From Desulfurococcales archaeon (lineage in GTDB: Archaea; Thermoproteota; Thermoprotei_A; Sulfolobales; NBVN01), in NCBI GenBank assembly GCA_027083115.1, contig JALWQN010000069.1, positions 1 to 9,959 of the forward strand: a DNA stretch of 9,959 nt, written 5' to 3'. The notes under the pieces were generated by a model, which worked only from the letters and a program-made list of their open reading frames with translations, was not told where the DNA came from and did not search any database. Position numbers and translations under genes: made by a program. Below, piece after piece: positions 1 through 6,352 of the stretch (its first letter is position 1; each line of letters opens with the position of its first letter).

Positions 1-39
1 CTTTAACTCCCTCTCCTCAAACTTCAGTATGTAACCCAT
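1..39 (-). CDS. ABC transporter permease of the BMP/nucleoside-type system, N-terminal fragment (runs off the left edge)
   Basis: An ATG on the minus strand at 39-37 opens a frame that stays open to the window edge and reads MGYILKFEERELK. It overlaps the last 16 bases of the ATPase gene in another frame. A strong archaeal Shine-Dalgarno site, AGAGGTGAT on the minus strand at 57-49, lies 9 bases before the ATG. In BMP-type uptake systems the ATPase gene is normally followed by one or two membrane permease genes, so a permease is the expected product. A short charged stretch before the first membrane helix fits that family, but 13 residues cannot prove it. The overlap plus strong ribosome site points to translational coupling with the ATPase. 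Confidence 0.6.
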   Translation of the reverse strand, partial: MGYILKFEERELK

Positions 40-1625
40 GCCCTAGAAATCACCTCTGGAGGCATTCTTTTAGCTCCAGCCATCATCAAGCCTATTTCCT
101 CTATATCAATTTCTCCAGGCCTGAATACCCCAGTTATTTCGCCCTCATACATAACCATTACTTTATCGCTAATCGATAGGACCTCAGAGAGGTCGCTAGA
201 TACTAAAAGCACTGCCTTACCTTCAGTCCTTGCATTAATAAGTAATTTCCTTACGTGCTCTGTTGCTGCGACGTCAAGGCCTGCGGTGGGCTCCACAGCC
301 AGAATGATGTCTGAGCCTCTCTCCAATTCTCTGGCTACCATGACCTTCTGTAGGTTACCTCCGGATAGCTTCCCAGCAGGTAATATTGGGTTAGGCGGAT
401 AGACGTTGTACTTAGTTATTACTTTATTGGCGTACTCAATCATTGCCGTACTATTTAGCTCCCTTAACCTCAGGAAGTCCGTTACTCCAGGAATGATGTG
501 AGAGAAGGGCTCCTCATCCACTTTCTCAATAACTAGGTTCTCAGCTATTGAGAATCTAGGTAGGCATCCATACCTCAGTCTCTCTTCAGGAATTAAGGCA
601 ACCCCCCTCCCGATCCTTTCAGCAATGCTTGACTTAGTGAGGTCTTTCCCCTTAATTACGATTCTCCCTTTCAGAGGTTTCCTTAGGCCGTATATGGTTT
701 CGGCAAGTTCTTTCTGCCCATTACCAGCTACGGCAGCAACCCCAAGTATCTCTCCAGACCTTATGTTGAAGGAAACGTTCTTCACTGCCAGAAGTCCCTT
801 GTCCCCCATCACACTTAATCCCTTAACCTCTAAGTAAGGGGGTCCTGTTCTGGTTGGGGGTTTCTTTATCTGAAGAAAGACTTCCCTACCAACCATTAGT
901 TTAGCTAGAAACCTCGGATTGGCTTCAGTAACTTTAAGTCTTCCAACAACCTTGCCCTTCCTTAAAACAACTATCCTGTCAGCTATCTCTATGACCTCCT
1001 GGAGCTTGTGCGAAATAAAAACTACACCTAAACCCTTTTTCTTCAGCTTCCTTATAGTATTGAAGAGCTCCTCAACCTCTTGAGGTATGAGGACAGACGT
1101 TGGTTCATCAAGAATCAAAACACTTATGTTCCTGAATAAGGCCTTCAAGATCTCAACCTTCTGTTTTTCCCCAGCTGAGAGCTGCCATATGTACGCGTTA
1201 GTAGGTATCTTAAAACCTACGTCGTTAGCTAACTTATTTATGTCTTCAGCAGCTTTCCTCATATTGGGAATGAGCCCATACTTCTTAAGGCCTAAAATAA
1301 CATTCTCCGTTACTGTCATGTCGTCTACTAATGTGAAATGCTGGTGAACCATCCCTATTCCGTGCTCTATTGCATCCCTGGGGGATCTAAACCTCACAGG
1401 CCGACCATTAACCTCAATAACTCCTTCATCAGGTTGATAAAGCCCGTAAAGAATGTTCATTAAGGTGGTTTTCCCAGCTCCATTCTCCCCTAATAGAGCC
1501 ACGACCTCCTGAGGATAAATATCGAGGTCAATATGGTCGTTAGCTATTACTCCAGGAAACACCTTCACTATGCCACGCATCGATACTACTGGTTTTCCCT
1601 CGCCTTCCCTCCCTTCTGAAGGCAC
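24..1625 (-). CDS. BMP-type (nucleoside/simple sugar) ABC transporter ATP-binding protein, two nucleotide-binding domains
   Basis: This is the energy-coupling ATPase of an uptake system (533 residues), acting on the cytoplasmic face of the membrane with the neighbouring permease and binding protein. Domain 1 (about 14-250) has Walker A GENGAGKTT at 46-54, a Q-loop at Q95 (VHQHF), the signature LSAGEKQKVEI at 149-159, Walker B LILDEPT at 170-176 and the switch H206. Domain 2 (about 265-520) has a degenerate Walker A (AGNGQKE, 300-306, with no GKT/S), the signature LSGGNLQKV at 420-428 and Walker B ILAVEPTAGLD at 441-451. This asymmetry, and the length, are usual for the RbsA/NupA family. The GTG at 1625-1623 is chosen as start: GTGAGGG lies a few bases upstream, and the conserved core (PVVSMRGIVKVFPG) begins near residue 12. 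Met16 is a possible but less natural start. The substrate is probably a nucleoside, inferred from the adjacent BMP protein. Confidence 0.93.
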   Translation of the reverse strand: MPSEGREGEGKPVVSMRGIVKVFPGVIANDHIDLDIYPQEVVALLGENGAGKTTLMNILYGLYQPDEGVIEVNGRPVRFRSPRDAIEHGIGMVHQHFTLVDDMTVTENVILGLKKYGLIPNMRKAAEDINKLANDVGFKIPTNAYIWQLSAGEKQKVEILKALFRNISVLILDEPTSVLIPQEVEELFNTIRKLKKKGLGVVFISHKLQEVIEIADRIVVLRKGKVVGRLKVTEANPRFLAKLMVGREVFLQIKKPPTRTGPPYLEVKGLSVMGDKGLLAVKNVSFNIRSGEILGVAAVAGNGQKELAETIYGLRKPLKGRIVIKGKDLTKSSIAERIGRGVALIPEERLRYGCLPRFSIAENLVIEKVDEEPFSHIIPGVTDFLRLRELNSTAMIEYANKVITKYNVYPPNPILPAGKLSGGNLQKVMVARELERGSDIILAVEPTAGLDVAATEHVRKLLINARTEGKAVLLVSSDLSEVLSISDKVMVMYEGEITGVFRPGEIDIEEIGLMMAGAKRMPPEVISRAWVTY

Positions 1626-1630
1626 ACCTA

Positions 1631-1668
1631 TCCCTCACTCTACTGTAGTGCTTTCTCGAAAATAAAGC
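1631..1668 (-). promoter_or_regulatory. Putative promoter (TATA-like box) and Shine-Dalgarno site of the BMP-system ATPase gene
   Basis: On the minus strand the 71-bp gap before the ATPase gene holds CTTTATTTTC (about 1667-1658), centred about 38 bp before the GTG start, and GTGAGGGA (1638-1631) just before the start. An archaeal TATA box lies about 26 bp before the transcription start, so this would give a leader of about 12 bases. The same spacing recurs before other genes in the window. This suggests the ATPase and permease can be transcribed separately from the binding-protein gene. Confidence 0.35.
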
Positions 1669-1679
1669 GGTAAGAACCC

Positions 1680-1697
1680 CATATAAGTAAAAAATAA
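1680..1697 (-). terminator. T-rich archaeal-type terminator after the binding-protein gene
   Basis: Immediately after the TAA stop of the binding-protein gene, the minus strand reads TTATTTTTTACTTATAT, with six consecutive T at 1694-1689. Archaeal RNA polymerase terminates at such U-rich tracts without needing a hairpin, and no strong stem is seen here. Its place between the binding protein and the ATPase would let the binding protein be made in excess, as is common for ABC uptake systems. The CTTATATGG within it could alternatively act as a TATA box for the downstream gene. Confidence 0.4.
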
Positions 1698-2729
1698 TTA
1701 TGTTTTGGGCGTGAAGCCCGTATTAACCTCTCCATTGAGGACCTTCTGCTCCACCTGTTTAGTGGCTTGAAGCATATTGGAGGGAATTATTTTATCGTTA
1801 TAGACGAGTTTAAGCCCGCCATTGTTCATAGAAAGCCAGTATTCCCTTCCCCCATGAGATTGTAGATATCCATTAACGTAATCATTGTAGAACTCGTTAT
1901 ATACCGCCTCCCAGTGCCATACCTCATAAAGTAGCGTCCCATTAGGGTAGACTTCAGGATGGTAGGTTCCGCTCATCATAGCGTAAACGTGTTTCTCTTT
2001 GGCGGCAGATACAGCACCCAACTGACAGCCATCACCCATAGCCTTAACTACATCTACGTTATATTGCTCAATTAATGCTGTTGTGCCAAGCTTAGATTTC
2101 TTTACGTCATGAAAGTCACCGACATAAAGTACATGTAGGGTTTGATTCGGATTCAGTCCTGAGTAGGCTATCCCATGCCTTAAACCAACCTCACACCTAG
2201 TTAGCTCAGCGACAGCCATTCCAGCCACAAAAGCTATGCTCTTAGTCTTCGAGACCTGAGTAGCTAGATAACCAGCCACGAAACAGCTTTGGTCAGTCCT
2301 CACATCAGCCACAGAAACTTGCGGGCCAATGTAGTTAGGGGAGCCAGCAACAGCCAAGAAGTATACATTCTTGTATTGCTTAGCTAGTTTAGCCATGGGT
2401 TCGCCGAACTGGAAGCCTAAACCAACAATTAGGTTATATCCTTGCTGTATGTATGAACGGATTTGGGACTCGATCTGTGCAGGGTCGTATACGCCCTGAA
2501 CCCAAGCTACCTTGACATTAGGGTGAGCTTTCTCAAAAGCCAGCATCCCTTTATATCCGGCCTCATTCCAGGCAGTATCTGTTACACTACCTGGAAATAT
2601 GAAAGCCATCTTCACAGTTTTAGGTTTACTGACCCCTACCGGATGATAGTAATACACAGCAACACCAGCTATTACCACAGCAATAATAATTACAGAAATA
2701 GTTATTTTCCATGCAGTAGATAAAGGCAA
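1698..2729 (-). CDS. BMP-family substrate-binding protein of an ABC uptake system, membrane-anchored
   Basis: This is the extracytoplasmic binding protein (343 residues) that delivers solute to the permease/ATPase pair. Residues 9-28 form a hydrophobic segment after a short positive N-terminus (AWKITISVIIIAVV), read as an uncleaved anchor or signal peptide. No lipobox cysteine follows it. The BMP (PnrA-like) fold is indicated by TAWNEAGYKGM (52-62), DQSCFVAGYLATQVSKTK (146-163), FVAGM (167-171) and GDGCQLGAVSAAKEKHVYA (232-250). Known ligands of this family are mostly nucleosides; other ligands occur, so the substrate is inferred. The start is TTG at 2729-2727. An in-frame TAA lies directly upstream and no in-frame ATG exists before residue 41, so TTG is the only start that keeps the anchor. 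GGGTGA lies 4 bases before it. The cognate ATPase is 72 bp downstream. Confidence 0.92.
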   Translation of the reverse strand: MPLSTAWKITISVIIIAVVIAGVAVYYYHPVGVSKPKTVKMAFIFPGSVTDTAWNEAGYKGMLAFEKAHPNVKVAWVQGVYDPAQIESQIRSYIQQGYNLIVGLGFQFGEPMAKLAKQYKNVYFLAVAGSPNYIGPQVSVADVRTDQSCFVAGYLATQVSKTKSIAFVAGMAVAELTRCEVGLRHGIAYSGLNPNQTLHVLYVGDFHDVKKSKLGTTALIEQYNVDVVKAMGDGCQLGAVSAAKEKHVYAMMSGTYHPEVYPNGTLLYEVWHWEAVYNEFYNDYVNGYLQSHGGREYWLSMNNGGLKLVYNDKIIPSNMLQATKQVEQKVLNGEVNTGFTPKT

Positions 2730-2733
2730 TTAT

Positions 2734-2771
2734 TCACCCAAATAAATAGTTTTTGATTGTCTTAAATAAGT
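2734..2771 (-). promoter_or_regulatory. Putative promoter and ribosome site of the binding-protein gene
   Basis: On the minus strand ACTTATTTAAG (2771-2761) is a TATA-like box centred about 37 bp before the TTG start, which predicts a transcript leader of about 10 bases. That leader would just contain GGGTGA (2739-2734), the only Shine-Dalgarno-like sequence near the start. The whole region is very A/T rich, so other boxes are possible. Confidence 0.35.
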
Positions 2772-2843
2772 AATGATTGATTTGGATGAAGCAAAATAAA
2801 ATTAGTAAAGTATTCATAAAATGAAATAAAAATTATGTATAGT

Positions 2844-2860
2844 TTACGTTTAAACGGTAA
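2844..2860. promoter_or_regulatory. Inverted repeat around CGTTTAAACG, possible operator
   Basis: CGTTTAAACG at 2847-2856 is a perfect 10-bp palindrome. With one unpaired base (G2856) the symmetry extends to TTACGTTT / AAAC-GTAA over 2844-2860. It lies within the 224-bp divergent control region between the binding-protein gene and the Mth938-like gene, so it could bind a regulator of either. A/T-rich palindromes of this size can arise by chance, and no regulator gene is in the window. Confidence 0.3.
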
Positions 2861-2895
2861 TAAGCTTTTGAATAACTATGATGGTTTCTTACTGT

Positions 2896-2913
2896 TTGAT
2901 GTGCTCACATCAA
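2896..2913. promoter_or_regulatory. 18-bp inverted repeat TTGATGTG-CT-CACATCAA, likely operator
   Basis: Two perfect 8-base arms flank a 2-base centre. The element abuts the TATA-like GTTTAAC (about 2914-2920) that sits 37 bp before the ATG of the Mth938-like gene. In archaea, sites just upstream of or over the BRE/TATA are typical binding positions for dimeric helix-turn-helix regulators, either activators or repressors. The short loop argues for a protein-binding site in DNA rather than an RNA hairpin. The regulator is unknown. Confidence 0.5.
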
Positions 2914-2953
2914 GTTTAACATACCTCCAAACACATTGATTATTGGTGGACTT

Positions 2954-3304
2954 ATGCAGGCCCTAATAGAGAAATACGATTTTGGTTTGATCGTTATTGA
3001 CGGCAAAACATATTCTTCGGACGTTATTATGTTGCCGAATAGAGTTATTGATGATTGGTGGAGGCTGGAGGGACATAGGTTACAGATTCCTGATGTGAGG
3101 GATTATTTGCTTGAGGATGTTGATGCCGTGGTGGTAGGCACCGGTTATGATGGGATGATGAGGATTGATGATGAAGTCATTAATGCCTTCAGGAAGGGAG
3201 GAAAGGAAGTCTATGTGTTGAGGTCTAGGGAAGCTGTGAGGAAGTATAATGAGTTAGTTAAGTCAGGGAAGAAGGTTATGCTCCTGATTCACTTGACTTG
3301 CTGA
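2954..3304 (+). CDS. Mth938-like (DUF498 family) protein
   Basis: This is a small soluble protein of 116 residues, about the family's normal single-domain length. Recognisable family features are YDFGLIVIDGKTYSSDVI (8-25), the H41 region after WWRLEG, VVVGTGYDGMM (59-69), KEVYVLRSREAVRKYNEL (84-101) and the typical ending LLIHLTC. The family includes archaeal Mth938 and eukaryotic NDUFAF3/AAMDC. NDUFAF3 helps assemble respiratory complex I, but the biochemical role in archaea is not established. The ATG at 2954 is chosen because GGTGG (2945-2949) precedes it and because the family core starts within a few residues. A TTG at 2936 would add only six residues and lacks a ribosome site. The gene is transcribed divergently from the ABC binding protein and is followed 56 bp later by a glycerol kinase fragment. 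Confidence 0.85.
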   Translation: MQALIEKYDFGLIVIDGKTYSSDVIMLPNRVIDDWWRLEGHRLQIPDVRDYLLEDVDAVVVGTGYDGMMRIDDEVINAFRKGGKEVYVLRSREAVRKYNELVKSGKKVMLLIHLTC

Positions 3305-3318
3305 TCTCTAAAGTAATT

Positions 3319-3354
3319 GCTTTTAATTCCAGTAGGCAGGATTTCTTCACGGTG
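3319..3354 (+). promoter_or_regulatory. Putative promoter and ribosome site of the glycerol kinase remnant
   Basis: GCTTTTAATT (3319-3328) is a TATA-like box centred about 38 bp before the GTG at 3361, and GGTG (3351-3354) lies 6 bases before that start. The box-to-start distance matches that of other genes in this window. If real, the remnant may still be transcribed. Confidence 0.35.
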
Positions 3355-3360
3355 CTTTAG

Positions 3361-4032
3361 GTGTATGTTTTATCCGTGGATCAAGGGACGACAGGCACTA
3401 AAGCAATCATTTATGATGGTTTCGGGCGTGCTGTCTCAAGTTCATATAGGAGGCATAAGCAAATACTTCCTAAGCCTGGTTGGGTTGAGCACGACCCCCT
3501 AGAGATCTGGGAAAACACTATTGAGGTTATGAGGGAGACCGTTAAGAAAGCAGGAATTAATCCTAAGGAGATCGTGGGTGTGGGAGTAACTAATCAGAGG
3601 GAGACCACAGTCGTTTGGGAGAAGAGCTCAGGGAGGCCCATATATAATGCGATAGTTTGGCAGGACCCAAGAACTTTAAGCAGGTGTGATGAATTAAGGG
3701 ATGAAGGGATAGAGGATGAATTATTAAGGCCTCTAACCGGCCTTTACGCCCACACATACTTTTCCGCAACTAAGTTAGAGTGGCTGCTTAACCACGTTAG
3801 GGAAGGTGCTGAAAGGGCTGAGAAAGGAGAGCTTCTTTTCGGCACTATAGATACTTGGCTTATTTGGAACATGACTAGAGGTTCTGATAGCGTAACGCGA
3901 GAGAAGGGAGGGGCCCACGTCACGGACCCCACTAACGCCTCAAGAACTCTGCTTATGGATATCAGAAGGCTTAGGTGGGCACCAGAATTGCTTGAGGTAT
4001 TTAGAGTGCTTGAAGAGATGATGCCAAATTAA
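3361..4032 (+). pseudogene. glpK: Glycerol kinase, N-terminal half only (truncated)
   Basis: Intact glycerol kinase (about 500 residues) phosphorylates glycerol to glycerol 3-phosphate with ATP. This frame gives 223 residues, beginning properly at GTG with YVLSVDQGTTGTKAIIYD (2-19). Glycerol-site residues are present: RE at 80-81 (TNQRETTVVW), W100 (NAIVWQDPR) and Y133 (HTYFSATK). LLFGTIDTWLIWNMT (158-172) and HVTDPTNASRTLLMDI (186-201) are also typical. It stops at EEMMPN, where relatives read about EMLPEV and continue. The catalytic aspartate (D245 of the E. coli enzyme, in the GIAGDQQ segment) and the whole C-terminal ATP-binding domain are missing. Only 23 bp separate its stop from the convergent aminotransferase, so the remainder is not nearby. 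It cannot work as a normal kinase; a retained different role is conceivable but unsupported. The surviving half is well conserved, so the loss may be recent. Confidence 0.88.
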
Positions 4033-4055
4033 TTAGTTCAGAAAGCCAGAAGACT

Positions 4056-5276
4056 TCATGAGCGCAGGGCCTCTTCAATAACTTGTGACAATCTCTGTAT
4101 GCCTAACCTAATCCTTTCCTCCTTCTCATAAGTGAAGTTAAGCCTTAAGCAGTTCGTAATATCCCTGTTAGGGTAGAAGGACTCGCCAGGCACGTAAGCC
4201 ACTCCCTTACTTAATGCGTTATTCAGTAGTTCGGTCGTGTTAATTTCTTCAGGTAGTTTGACCCATGCGAACATCCCTCCTTTAGGCTCGGTCCACTTAA
4301 CTCCCTCAGGCATGAAGTCCTGAAGTGCTTTAATCATTGCATTCCTCCTAGGTCTGTAGAGCTGGATTATTTCTGGGATGTGTTTCTCCAAGTAGCCCTC
4401 ACTTATATATTTCCACGCTATCAATTGGTTTAGTGGGCTAGTGCATAAGTCAAGGGATTGCTTCATCACCTCAAACTTCCTTATTATTTCCTTAGGCCCG
4501 ACTGCCCAACCAATCCTTAATCCAGGAGCTAAGATCTTTGAGAGAGTGCCGAAATAAATTACCCTTCCTTCATCATCAAACGATTTAACTGTCTTTACTG
4601 GCGCACCATAATATCTGAGTTCGCTGTAGGGGTTATCCTCAATAATTAGGAAATCATACTGGCTAGCCAAATTAAGGAGTTCCTTCCTTCTTGACTCACT
4701 CATGGTGACTCCGGAGGGGTTCTGGTAAGTCGGCACAGTATAGAGGAACTTAATGCTTCGTCCCTTTTCCCTCAGCTTCCTTAACTTTAGTTCAAGATCC
4801 TCAGGCATTAGTCCCTCATCATCCATCTTAACCATGACGTACTTAGGTTCGTAGTATCTGAAGGCTTGAAGAGCAGCTAAGTAGGTTGGGGACTCAACAG
4901 CTATGTAGTCCCCGGGATTAATGAAGACCCTACCAGCAAGGTCTAGGGCTTGCTGTGAGCTCGCCGTAATAATTATGTCTAGGTCATCGCCTTTAAAGCC
5001 GTACTTCCTTATTAACCATTCGAGTAAAGCTTCCCTTAATTCAGGCTGACCTAAAGTCATACCGTACTGGAGCGCCTCATTTCCTTTATCCCTAATAACT
5101 TCTTCAGCTAACTCACCAACTAATGCGGTAGGGAAGGATTCAGGGGCTGGAGCACCACCAGCAAAAAACACTATGTCTTCCTTACCCAAGGCCTTAAACA
5201 ACTCCCTAATCATCGATGCTTTGGCACCTACTGCCTTAGAAGAAAAGAATCTTCCGTAGCTGGCTTCCTTACTCAT
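4056..5276 (-). CDS. Fold-type I PLP-dependent aminotransferase, LysN/kynurenine aminotransferase II-like
   Basis: This cytoplasmic aminotransferase (406 residues, a normal full length) moves an amino group between an amino acid and a 2-oxo acid. Cofactor-site features are SSQQALDLAG (106-115), the N186 motif YQNPSG (184-189), the D214 motif IIEDNPYSELRYYG (211-224), the Schiff-base lysine K247 in GTLSKILAPGLRIGW (243-257) with R254, and the carboxylate-binding R378 in CLRLNFTY (376-383). The N-terminal FFAGGAPAPESFP (37-49) resembles the group holding LysN (2-aminoadipate aminotransferase) and broad-specificity archaeal aromatic aminotransferases, so aromatic, branched or aminoadipate substrates are all possible. 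Sequence alone does not decide. The start is ATG at 5276-5274, with GGTGC 8 bases upstream on the minus strand. It has its own promoter, shared in a divergent region with the ABC-2 operon. Confidence 0.93.
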   Translation of the reverse strand: MSKEASYGRFFSSKAVGAKASMIRELFKALGKEDIVFFAGGAPAPESFPTALVGELAEEVIRDKGNEALQYGMTLGQPELREALLEWLIRKYGFKGDDLDIIITASSQQALDLAGRVFINPGDYIAVESPTYLAALQAFRYYEPKYVMVKMDDEGLMPEDLELKLRKLREKGRSIKFLYTVPTYQNPSGVTMSESRRKELLNLASQYDFLIIEDNPYSELRYYGAPVKTVKSFDDEGRVIYFGTLSKILAPGLRIGWAVGPKEIIRKFEVMKQSLDLCTSPLNQLIAWKYISEGYLEKHIPEIIQLYRPRRNAMIKALQDFMPEGVKWTEPKGGMFAWVKLPEEINTTELLNNALSKGVAYVPGESFYPNRDITNCLRLNFTYEKEERIRLGIQRLSQVIEEALRS

Positions 5277-5284
5277 TAACTATA

Positions 5285-5320
5285 GCACCATTAAGTGATT
5301 GGGTATAGGATTAAATAATT
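5285..5320 (-). promoter_or_regulatory. Putative promoter and ribosome site of the aminotransferase gene
   Basis: On the minus strand AATTATTTAA (5320-5311) is a TATA-like box centred about 38 bp before the ATG, and GGTGC (5289-5285) is a weak Shine-Dalgarno site 8 bases before it. A second box, CTATATAT, lies further upstream near 5332-5325. Confidence 0.35.
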
Positions 5321-5366
5321 ACCGATATATAGTTACCTAAGTCATGTTAAAACAATTTAAAGTAAC

Positions 5367-5401
5367 TTTAATAAATATAACCTAGTAATAACCTAAGGTG
5401 A
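5367..5401 (+). promoter_or_regulatory. Putative promoter and ribosome site of the ABC-2 export operon
   Basis: TTTAATAAATATAA (5367-5380) is the most TATA-like sequence in the window, centred about 30-35 bp before the ATG at 5405. AAGGTGA (5395-5401) follows but ends only 3 bases before the ATG, closer than usual. With transcription starting about 26 bp after the box, the leader would be very short, so initiation may be nearly leaderless. Confidence 0.45.
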
Positions 5402-5404
5402 AGT

Positions 5405-6352
5405 ATGGAGGTTATTAAAGCTAATGAGTTAGTTAAGAATTACGGCCGTGTTAGGGCCTTAGATAAGGTATCGTTTGCTTTAAGTAATGGAGAAGTGCTG
5501 TCCGTCTTAGGCCCTAATGGGTCAGGAAAGACAACGCTCCTTAATATTGTTGTGGGGGTTTCTGAGGCAACTTCAGGCACCATCAGTGTTTTAGGTGGAG
5601 ATCCAAGGGATCAAAGAGTTAAGTCCTTAGTGGGGTTCATGCCTCAGGAGGACTCCCTCTATGATGAGTTAAGTGGCATAGAGAACCTAGAGTTTTATGG
5701 TGGTCTCTATGGATTACCTAGGAAATTGCTTACTGAGAGGGCTAGGAGGCTCTTAGCTGATGTTGGGCTGAAGGAGTGGGGGAAAAAGAAAGTAAAGACG
5801 TATTCGGGCGGGATGAGAAAGAGGTTAAGCCTAGCGATTGCTTTAATCAACGACCCCCAAATACTTGTTCTTGATGAACCCACTACAGGGTTAGATCCCG
5901 TAGGGAGAAGACATGTTTTGGACGTTGTTAGGGAGGCGAGAAGGAGGAGGAAAGCTGTCCTCCTGGCTACTCACTATATGGAGGAGGCCGAGCAACTGTC
6001 TGATAGGGTACTAATAATGTTTAGGGGTAAGGTCTTAGTTGAAGGAAGTCCTAAAGACCTGATAGTTCAGTATGCTTCTGAATCAGTTATTAATGTGGAG
6101 CTTGCAGGTGATGAAGGAAAAGCTGGTGTTGAAGCTATAGGGGGACTAGGTCTTAAGGCATATGAAGTAAGGCAAGATAGTAAGAGCATTATTAAGGTGC
6201 TTAGTAAAGACCCAGATAAGGATCTACCTTTAGTGATTAAGGCCCTACATGATGCAGGGCTGAAGGTGAAGGCCATAATCATATCTAAGCCTTCGTTAGA
6301 GGAAGTCTTCATTAAGCTTACTGGGAGGGGGTTAGGTGATGAAGGCCAGTAG
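5405..6352 (+). CDS. ABC-2 type exporter ATP-binding protein (DrrA/CcmA-like)
   Basis: This single-domain ATPase of 315 residues should power the permease encoded next. Walker A GPNGSGKTT is at 36-44, the Q-loop at Q81 (GFMPQED), the signature YSGGMRKRLSLA at 133-144, Walker B ILVLDEPTTGLD at 153-164 and the switch H190 (LATHYMEEAEQLSD). All are intact, so it should hydrolyse ATP. The C-terminal roughly 90 residues (about 225-315) form the extra domain usual in this family, ending in PSLEEVFIKLTG, a typical tail motif. The start ATG at 5405 has AAGGTGA just upstream. The gene overlaps the permease start by 14 bases, so the two are almost certainly co-translated. Relatives export drugs, lipids, polymers or sodium; the substrate here is unknown. 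Confidence 0.93.
   Translation: MEVIKANELVKNYGRVRALDKVSFALSNGEVLSVLGPNGSGKTTLLNIVVGVSEATSGTISVLGGDPRDQRVKSLVGFMPQEDSLYDELSGIENLEFYGGLYGLPRKLLTERARRLLADVGLKEWGKKKVKTYSGGMRKRLSLAIALINDPQILVLDEPTTGLDPVGRRHVLDVVREARRRRKAVLLATHYMEEAEQLSDRVLIMFRGKVLVEGSPKDLIVQYASESVINVELAGDEGKAGVEAIGGLGLKAYEVRQDSKSIIKVLSKDPDKDLPLVIKALHDAGLKVKAIIISKPSLEEVFIKLTGRGLGDEGQ

Noticed and set aside
293..325. Loss of Walker A lysine in the second domain of the BMP-system ATPase seemed a defect
   Set aside because: Degenerate second-domain Walker A motifs are normal in this ATPase family; domain 1 is intact and both signature motifs are present.
625..1347. Plus-strand open frames inside the ATPase gene (625-837 and 1087-1347)
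   Set aside because: They are antisense to a clearly conserved ATPase and have low-complexity, family-free translations.
1650..1668. GCTTT...AAAGC short inverted repeat before the ATPase gene
   Set aside because: Five-base arms with a loop of about nine bases are too weak to call; the AAAGC half is better read as part of the TATA-like box.
2463..2723. Plus-strand open frame of 86 codons inside the binding-protein gene
   Set aside because: It is antisense to a conserved gene, and its translation shows no recognisable domain.
2936..2953. TTG at 2936 as start of the Mth938-like protein
   Set aside because: It adds only six residues, has no ribosome site, and GGTGG plus ATG at 2954 fits the family length better.
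3744..3932. Minus-strand 62-codon frame in the kinase remnant, and the plus-strand frame at 3317-3502
   Set aside because: Both are shadows of the glpK frame, which has clear protein similarity.
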